A stretch of DNA of 64,000 nt, taken from the NCBI RefSeq assembly GCF_010015445.1, contig NC_053126.1, positions 17,780,669 through 17,844,668 on the forward strand, in the 5' to 3' direction. Source of the stretch: Perca fluviatilis (lineage: Eukaryota > Chordata > Actinopteri > Perciformes > Percidae). Of this stretch, positions 58,277 to 64,000 are shown piece after piece. Numbering within the stretch: position 1 is the first letter of the stretch; every line of letters starts with the position of its first letter. Both the position numbers and the translations under genes were made by a program. Below the pieces are notes generated by a model. The model was not told the origin of the DNA. It searched no databases and saw nothing but the letters and a program-made list of their open reading frames with translations.

Positions 58277-59264
58277 TGTTGATTTGACCGTGGCGGCCCC
58301 CCACGGCAACAAGTTAAAGTGCATATCGGAGAACGCTTGTATTTTAGGAGCATTATATACATGCTGAAGTAGTTACACTGCATTAAGATAATGTAATTAA
58401 TAGTGGGTTTATTGTTATTTGTTCGGACCTGCCCCCACTGCTAAAAAAAACTAAATCCTAAAGGAAACACTGCAATATTGCAAAATAAAATATTGCGATA
58501 CTCAAGTGTATTTTTTTTCCCCCTCTTCTCTTAGATTCTAATTCATTGTAAGGTGAAACACCTCCATTTTATATTTACCTTTCTCTTTCTCTGTGCAGGG
58601 TCCGATTTGCAATCCCGATCAATGTGTTCACCAACTTTAATGTCCGGCATCTCTCCTCTCTTGATGGGAATGGGGATATTGCACAAAGGACATACTGGGA
58701 CCTGGATGTCCTACAAGACATTAAACAACGACAGGATTGCATATCTTTATAAGGCAAAGCTATTACTAGGACTACTCCGACTCTGCAATATCAGGACATA
58801 GAAGCAGGATATATCCATTTGCAAAATTGGTCCATGCAGTGGCATTATTTGTGTAATGCATCATCTAATGTAATCACTTCATAAATTAGAGCAATTAAAT
58901 TTGACATCAATGTGTCATCCCAAAAACAACCACAATTAATGCCTGTTCATGTTTTTAAGCCTTTAATGTAACATTGTAAACATAGTACACACATGGCACT
59001 GTGCTGCACCCAGTCCAATTACCTTTTTGTAGGACGACATGCATTTGTGAGTTGCATAGGTTATGTGGTCCTTACAGAAAATCTCTTGACAGGCGTCACA
59101 TTTCATAGGAAGAAAATCTGTAATCAAGTAAGGTTTTAAAGTTCAGATTCAAATCAAACTTGGCTGGATAAACAAACTGACACTTCGAGCTTTCTCAAAA
59201 GGCACTCACCTAAACGTTTGCAGGACTTCTCAGAGCAGTGCTCTCCTAAATCTGGAAACTCCAT
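56399..59264 (-). CDS. zfand2a: AN1-type zinc finger protein 2 (AIRAP/AIRAPL family), complete
   Basis: These proteins bind the proteasome, ubiquitin chains and p97/VCP and protect against misfolded-protein or arsenite stress. Eight coding exons (59264-59210, 59117-59023, 58710-58579, 57752-57601, 57506-57413, 57254-57189, 57093-57017, 56699-56615 plus 56437-56399 as the terminal piece) give 264 residues. Visible: AN1 finger 1 (C10, C15, C25, C28, C33, H36, H42, C44), VCPLC and HIDRDC linker, AN1 finger 2 (C100, C105, C115, C118, C123, H126, H132, C134), UIM1 (TEEQALQRALEMSLAE), UIM2 (EDLALAQALAASEEE) and CaaX-like CSLS at the end. UIMs and prenylation resemble mammalian ZFAND2B (AIRAPL), whereas neighbouring axin1 and residues such as CKDH/HKC favour a ZFAND2A locus. 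The A/B name is therefore provisional; family membership is secure. Confidence 0.88.
56615..56699 (-). CDS. zfand2a: zfand2 exon with UIM2
   Basis: The acceptor is tgtgtctcag and the donor CAG|GTACCC. It encodes PQEQEDLALAQALAASEEEY then RRQQQRQQ, a ubiquitin-interacting motif (acidic patch, Ala-x-x-Leu-Ala, Ser) and a Gln/Arg-rich tail. A second AG seven bases downstream (56694-56693) would break the frame. Confidence 0.88.
57017..57093 (-). CDS. zfand2a: zfand2 exon with UIM1
   Basis: The acceptor is tgtcattgcag and the donor AC|GTGAGT. Residues 199-223 are TEEQALQRALEMSLAESRPT then VQPAL. This matches the first UIM of ZFAND2B (EDEALQRALEMSLAETKP) nearly residue by residue. Confidence 0.93.
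57189..57254 (-). CDS. zfand2a: zfand2 linker exon
   Basis: It encodes RIPTSISAQNVIPPSASFQA and GM, the Ser/Pro linker before UIM1 (QAGM aligns with human QNGL). Phase consistency requires the acceptor CTACCCAG (start 57254) together with the upstream donor GGT|GTGAGT. The AG ten bases upstream (exon start 57264) has the better pyrimidine tract but would change the frame. Confidence 0.7.
57413..57506 (-). CDS. zfand2a: zfand2 Ser-rich linker exon
   Basis: The acceptor is tttgttgtag and the donor GGT|GTGAGT. Residues 146-176 are NAAVMRAQGASSSSAGCSSS then SSGRSRPVSNG. NAAVMRAQ corresponds to LAAISRAQ of ZFAND2B. This is the only one of the three frames without a stop. Confidence 0.82.
57601..57752 (-). 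CDS. zfand2a: zfand2 exon with second AN1 finger
   Basis: The acceptor is cttcttttag and the donor GG|GTGGGT. It begins IFTNKCSKGGCKQKEMMRVT and continues CEQCHLNYCLKHRHPLDHDC, giving all eight Zn ligands of the second AN1 domain. Exit phase 2 matches the next exon. Confidence 0.94.
57787..58510. mobile_element. dispersed repeat in zfand2 intron, with suspect homopolymer block
   Basis: The sequence GACTGTGTATTGGCAAGAAT then CTGGCGATACGATACGTATC, and the AATATTGCGATACTCAA end near 58490, belong to a repeat common in fish genomes. The middle is unusual: 35 A at 57940-57974, then A/C/G homopolymers at 58060-58175, including 17 G. TAA repeats follow at 58243-58270. The homopolymer part may be poor-quality assembly and not genuine DNA. 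Confidence 0.5.
58579..58710 (-). CDS. zfand2a: zfand2 inter-finger exon
   Basis: The acceptor is tgtcttgtag and the donor AAG|GTAAAT, phase 0 at both ends. Residues 51-94 are DIQVPVCPLCNIPIPIKRGE, MPDIKVGEHIDRDCKSDPAQ, RKRK. VPVCPLC and GEHIDRDC are family signatures. Confidence 0.95.
59023..59117 (-). CDS. zfand2a: zfand2 exon with first AN1 finger
   Basis: The acceptor is ttgattacag and the donor AAG|GTAATT. It encodes (D)FLPMKCDACQEIFCKDHITY then ATHKCMSSYKK, supplying six of the eight ligands of the first AN1 domain. Confidence 0.95.
59210..59264 (-). CDS. zfand2a: zfand2 first coding exon
   Basis: The ATG is at 59264-59262 and encodes MEFPDLGEHCSEKSCKRL, the invariant N-terminus of ZFAND2 proteins, so the start is secure. 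The donor is G|GTGAGT. The exon continues 5' to an acceptor tccttcag at 59288-59287, leaving 22 nt of 5' UTR in this exon. Confidence 0.94.
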
Positions 59265-59286
59265 CACATAGAAATACCTCGACAAC

Positions 59287-60114
59287 CTGAAGGATGAAGT
59301 GAAGAAAATGTTTATTGTTGTGACACGTCACTGTGTGAACACTGAAAAGGGTCCCAGTGAATGCTAGCAAATGGTTAGCTAAGAAAGTAGCCATGTCATT
59401 CGTATGCTAGTTTCTGCTAGTATCGTAGCCATCTAACGTTAGCTAGATGGCTTAGCGCTCTTTTAACGTTAGCAACGCAATTTTATATTGGATGCTGGTT
59501 TCGTCTTTCAGTAACGTTACTTAATACCGAAAACTGTGGGGAACTAGCTAGCTAAACGTTAGAGTCCTTACAAATAGGTTGCTTGCTAGGTAGGCCAGGC
59601 TAACATGCGATTAGTTGGTTTACGTGTTACATAAATAGCTAACGTTAGCTAACGTTACAGCTCAAATTAGCTATGTCTGCCATATACGATCGTAACCAAC
59701 GTAACAGCAAACATAAATAACTAGCTAGCTAACGTTACTGTGACCAACTCATGATAATACGATGTATTCCAATCGCCAACCAAATCCTTGTTTATTCCAC
59801 ACAAATGCTAGCAGCTAGCCGGTGTGTTGTTTAGTAGTAATCTCACGTTAAGGTTAGCTAGTCTAAACGCATTAATTATTGAAGTGGATGAAGACAAACT
59901 ACAGTATGTGCTTCACTGTCTCCCTATCTAGCTAGACTAGCTAAACTCCCAGAATAAACACAGTAAACATAATTAGCTAACATAGCTAGTTGTTTTTCAA
60001 CGTTACGTTAATCAAAATGTAACGTTACTTTTAACGTTAGCTAGCTGACTAAAATAGCGTTACCAGAATCTGACAGCTAACGTTAATCGTAGCTGTCTTT
60101 TATTTTTCACTTAC
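59287..60114 (-). other. zfand2 intron 1 with AACGTTA cluster
   Basis: The intron lies between the non-coding exon 1 donor (TTG|GTAAGT) and the exon 2 acceptor. It contains eleven copies of AACGTTA, most within the palindromes TAACGTTA or CTAACGTTAG and adjoining GCTAGCTA runs (59434-60085). Two short inverted repeats are visible, for example GCCATCTAACGTTAGCTAGA TGGC at about 59428. Confidence 0.75.
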
Positions 60115-60290
60115 CAAATCCCGTTTTTTCCTTGTCTGTGTCGGTCTGTTGTGTTATAGTTAGAGGCAACGATGTTTTCTTGAATAATCCTGGTTCATTC
60201 CGATGTTACTGAGCCTTCCTGACAGCACTTTAACCACAGATCCCTGAGCACCACTGCCTGTTTTGTCTGTTTTCATCAAGTTTTGATGTG
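60115..60290 (-). other. probable non-coding exon 1 of zfand2
   Basis: A consensus donor TTTG|GTAAGT at 60115/60114 faces an acceptor at 59288-59287, 22 bases 5' of the ATG. Together they imply an untranslated first exon. The upstream limit is a guess based on the promoter-like motifs at 60318-60400. Confidence 0.6.
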
Positions 60291-60317
60291 TCACGCACGA
60301 CTCTCCTCCCACGAGAA

Positions 60318-60400
60318 TGACGTAACCTGACGTCAGGAAAATTCCTTGTTACCTCAGGTGTGGTTAGACGAACAGTAGAAATGACAGGTAAATTCTAGAA
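60318..60400 (-). promoter_or_regulatory. zfand2 promoter motifs: two CRE/ATF and two heat-shock-like sites
   Basis: TGACGTAA (60318-60325) and a perfect CRE TGACGTCA (60328-60335) lie side by side. GAAAATTC (60337-60344) and TTCTAGAA (60393-60400) are each two inverted GAA units, the half of a heat-shock element. No TATA box is obvious. AIRAP (ZFAND2A) in mammals is induced through HSF1 by arsenite and proteotoxic stress, so such sites are plausible. Function is inferred. Confidence 0.4.
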
Positions 60401-63400
60401 AGATCCAGACGTTTACATCTCATTTAATGTTATTTGGCGGACAGTCGGTGTTTGTTGCTGTGCTTTTCTTGTGAGCACAACTACAATGTCTGACTTTTTA
60501 TTTGCCAAATTTGCAGCCTAATCCTTGTCTCCCTCTCCGTGTAAACCTAATTTACAACATAAAATGGAGAATTCTCTATCCAATTACTCTTAATGAACTC
60601 TACCTCAAAGAATCCTGGAGAGTTGCAATACTTGACTTTGCGTTTGCACATATATTTGCACAGCTTTCTACACAATGCTGAAGTCATGTATTTGGCCTAA
60701 ATATTTTAATGTATATAATGTCTATAGCGTTTGAATGCCATTTACTAAATTTTCTTACTTTGCAGTAGCCTATTTATCATTTTAAACAGCTTAATCTATT
60801 TCCTACCTCTTCAGACCTTTTCTATACTGCTGTAACATGTGAATTTCCCCTCAGGGGATCAATAATATAACATCTTAAATATGCACACCAGTTTCTTTAT
60901 TTTACTTTTTTTTTTTTTTTTTGGATTAGCCAAGTTGAGAGTTGATTTAGACTTAATAGGAGTCATAATAAATTAATTCTCGGAAATATAAGGTTCTCTT
61001 TAGTGGGTCGACAGCAGCTCTGATAAACTGATCATTGAAGATTTGGAAAGCCAGATAGAAAAATAGTTATGTGCTTTCTATCTTTTTAATATATTAAACC
61101 CCAAAAGAGTCTTTGAAAAGGCCTAAAGTAATATTCATTATTCATGAAAATGTGTGTAACTCAGTTTTATTAAAAAGTGAGATAGAGCCGTATAATTCTA
61201 ATATCACAATTTGACATCAATTTTTTAAACTCAAGTCCAATCATCCAATCTTTTGACAATTTACCGAGAATGGATGGATTTAAATGATGTTCCTGAATTT
61301 GAGTTTGTACCGTTTTCTCAGATGAGTGAGAATAATGGAGTGAAATCGACCCCAACGTTGTTTTAGATGGCACACAGGCTAAATCTCTTGCAAACTGATA
61401 GCTTAACGTGTATTTATTAGAGCATAGAGCTTCTTGGTTTGATGTGACCAGGCTGAGTGGTGTCTTTGCAGGTTTTACCAGTTGATGGCAGCAGGAGTCC
61501 TTTAAAAACCACTGAGCTGAAGAGGAACCATGAATAGAGATGGATCCCAAAGGATTTAGTGACTACACATTGCAAGTACATCATATCTGCCAGTAAATTG
61601 CTACTACATGGTGAAAATATTGTCTGAGATGGAAGATTTCTTATGTTAACATTTCATTTTTCACCATGACAGCAGTCAACAGTCTATTTACTGCTTTTAA
61701 AGGTTCTTCAATACATAGTAATTGATTAAAAGTCCCAACAGACGGAATGAAAATTTGAATTAATATTGCATTTATTCCAATGTTATATTATTGCATTCTA
61801 TATAATATATATGAATATTTAAAGAGGATACTCATGACTTTTTCAGTGTTGCAATCACGCTCCTGCATATTTCAGCTCCTCAGGAACCAAATTATTATGA
61901 AGGGATCAATAAAGTAACTGATTTAAATGACATAAATAGAACATATTCCTTCTTTTAAGATGTCAAATATAATGTAAGAGTGCATCACCAGGAACCAACA
62001 GAGGACATTACAGAGAGCATAAATTGCTCTTCTGTTCTGCAACACCTGCTTTATAAGCTGCTAATGCTTTATCCAGATGGCACCGCTCTGAAAACACCTG
62101 GCCCTCCACACACAGCCCCACAGCTCTCTCACACGCTGTAGACCCCCACATCTCTGCTTTAATTGTTGTTAAATACAGATTATCAGTCATATTTGAGGAT
62201 TACAGAATCTCTCAGCAGTGCACTTGAATACTTTCTAAAGTATATGTTATTCTCAGGGACAGTGCACATTGATCACAATCACTGTAAATGTGCCAGTGTT
62301 AGCCAAAATGCTCATTTTCAACTTTTCATCCACTCTGGTTCTCAAGGAAGGTGCTGACAAAAAACACTTTTAAAATATGTTTCCAGTACAGTGTAACATG
62401 TATTTCCATTTTAGTTTTTAAGCTTTGACTTTAGGTCTGTGGGGTTTAAACTCGATGAGTATTAAACAACTTGATGACAATATTGGAAAGTTAGAATGTT
62501 TTACTATAACGTCTATATGATAGTAATAATAAAATGTTTCGCATTGATCGCTGTGGGGAAATCAAGAGCAAGAGTTTAGAAGTAAGCCCTTACTCAAGAA
62601 CACTTTGGCAAACTGGATGTTTCAGACACAAAAACACGTGTTGTTTGTCCTCTCTCGCAGTTTGTCCACCCTGCCACATATTAATTATTAGTCCTGATGT
62701 GGTAAACCCCACATTTGTTTGTTATGTTTGTGTCTATGTGTCTGTCAATACTCGTGTTTGTGGAACACCATATAAACACTGGGAAGCAAACAGCCACTAG
62801 AGGGCACAACAGGTCTTTTTATGCACACTGAAGCAGGTCTTTTGAGGTTTGGGTTGGATGAAGAGGTCAAGGAGGCCTAAAGGTCTTTAGGTATACTAGT
62901 GCGGCTATATTTATAAGGTGTGAGTGACTGATTCATGACAAAATGCAGGATGCAGAATGAGAGAGTGATTGTGGTCCTGCAGAACGTGACCGTAAAGTCG
63001 ACTTTCTGAACGACATGTTCAAAACAACAACCAATGATGTCCAAAATACACATTATTTGCCACAGTTTTCTGTGGGAAAGAACAGCAATAGCAGTGGCAA
63101 AACATAAGCCTCAAGTTTGTTGAGCATGCATCTCAAAAGTTCACATTAAGCTTCAATCTGTCTTTTTGTGTTAGAACATGTTGTCTTGCTTTGCTGCAGT
63201 GTAGTTCTACAGTAAATATCTCTCGGGTATATGGTATTTTCTGTACAGCAGCAGATGGCCAGGCTGCAGAGTACAGTCAATGCTCTCTCTACCAGATCTT
63301 TTGTAATGTGAGGAAACAGCGAGGGACTGCTAGCTATCCTGCCATCGCTTCCAATTTGGCTGCAGTCAAAAGAAACTACACAAGCCGAGCAACTAGTTAG

Positions 63401-64000
63401 TATTTGACAATGATAATAAATAGCTACATTTCTCAGGCCTTGTCTCAACTTTATCCTCAGTTTTTTGGACTTGGATTAGTCTCCAAAGTTTGCCGATGTA
63501 AGTTTTGTGAAATAAGTGTTCAGTGCAGATGCACCACATAGTTTATATACCTACATAATGTGTAGGTGGAAGGTGACATGTAGGGAATTATTGCATATCT
63601 GTCTCAAGAAACTGTTTTGGGATGTTTGATGCTGTCCAAGATGCTTACAATCAAACAAGCCCATAATTTGCAAGTCTTTCTTATAAACACAGAGCCTTGC
63701 ACAGCAGTTCTATGAGCTATAATAACAGACACCCACAGTGACAGGCAGACTATATGCCTATATGCACCTATTCATATTTTCACCCATCCAAAACCGTTTG
63801 GGATTATATGGAGGATGGCTTAAAATGTGGATAGGCTACACTTTTTTTATATTCCTGTAGAGTTGAATTATTATATTGAAGTTGAATAATAAGCACTGAG
63901 TCAAACAGCACACCCTTCATCTGCGGAGCTGTAATTAACGGGGGCAAAATACAGGCGGTGGTGAAGGAGAGAAAAAAATGCAAATTATTCTGCACAAAGG
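60401..64000. other. intergenic upstream of zfand2, nothing recognised
   Basis: AT-rich DNA with a T-run at 60905-60922 and GGGATCAATAA(T/A)-type motifs at about 60856 and 61904 that look like LINE tail fragments. The open frames at 61170-61550 and 62008-62190 (minus) have no secure family match. Confidence 0.4.

Noticed and set aside
61170..61550. 126-codon open frame on the minus strand
   Set aside because: No family similarity recognised; composition is like the surrounding intergenic DNA.
62008..62190. Minus-strand peptide with a TPR-like pattern (HLDKALAAYKAGVAEQKSN)
   Set aside because: The segment resembles one TPR helix pair. However, the splice signals on both sides are weak, a stop follows quickly and no neighbouring exon was found; it is too thin to call.

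Overview
This is a window of vertebrate nuclear DNA, almost certainly from a ray-finned (teleost, probably percomorph) fish. The genes are split by GT-AG introns, and most of the remaining sequence is intronic or intergenic AT-rich DNA. The mobile-element mix is typical of teleosts: Tc1, PIF/Harbinger, hAT-type elements with 8-bp target duplications, an L2/CR1-type LINE, many inverted-repeat (MITE or foldback) elements and GATA/GT/TA microsatellites. I see no bacterial, phage, CRISPR or viral features.

Three protein-coding genes can be supported. (1) Bases 2452-7573, plus strand: the last six coding exons of axin1, the Wnt-pathway scaffold. They run from the beta-catenin-binding helix to the C-terminal DIX domain and stop codon. 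The upstream axin1 exons lie outside the window, and a long 3' UTR probably follows. (2) Bases 17451-27773, minus strand: a complete two-exon coding sequence for a type-2 galanin receptor (galr2, 378 residues). It is split exactly in the DRY codon run at the end of TM3 by a 9.2-kb intron full of transposons. (3) Bases 56399-59264, minus strand, with a non-coding first exon near 60.1-60.3 kb: a complete eight-coding-exon AN1-zinc-finger gene of the zfand2 (AIRAP/AIRAPL) family. Its 264 residues carry two AN1 fingers, two UIMs and a C-terminal CaaX box.

Layout: 0-7.6 kb axin1; 7.6-10.7 kb its likely 3' UTR; 10.7-17.4 kb intergenic, with little recognisable; 17.4-27.8 kb galr2, its intron holding a Harbinger element with a LINE nested in it, a 3.1-kb L2-type LINE and an inverted-repeat pair; 27.8-34.1 kb intergenic; 34.1-41.2 kb a dense transposon pile-up, including at least four nested layers; 41.2-56.3 kb intergenic with two long foldback elements, a Tc1 element carrying a LINE insertion, and a small hAT element; 56.4-60.3 kb zfand2; 60.3-64 kb nothing recognised.

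The three genes do not form a pathway. Axin1 acts in Wnt signalling, Galr2 is a neuropeptide GPCR and Zfand2 acts in proteasome/ER proteostasis. The most noteworthy structures are the long-arm foldback elements at 35420-36665, 45361-45963 and 47826-49290, whose insertion sites can be defined to the base, and the Russian-doll nesting at 34.3-37.6 kb. Nothing here demonstrates a new biochemical system. All homology statements rest on recognising protein families by eye; no database search was run.
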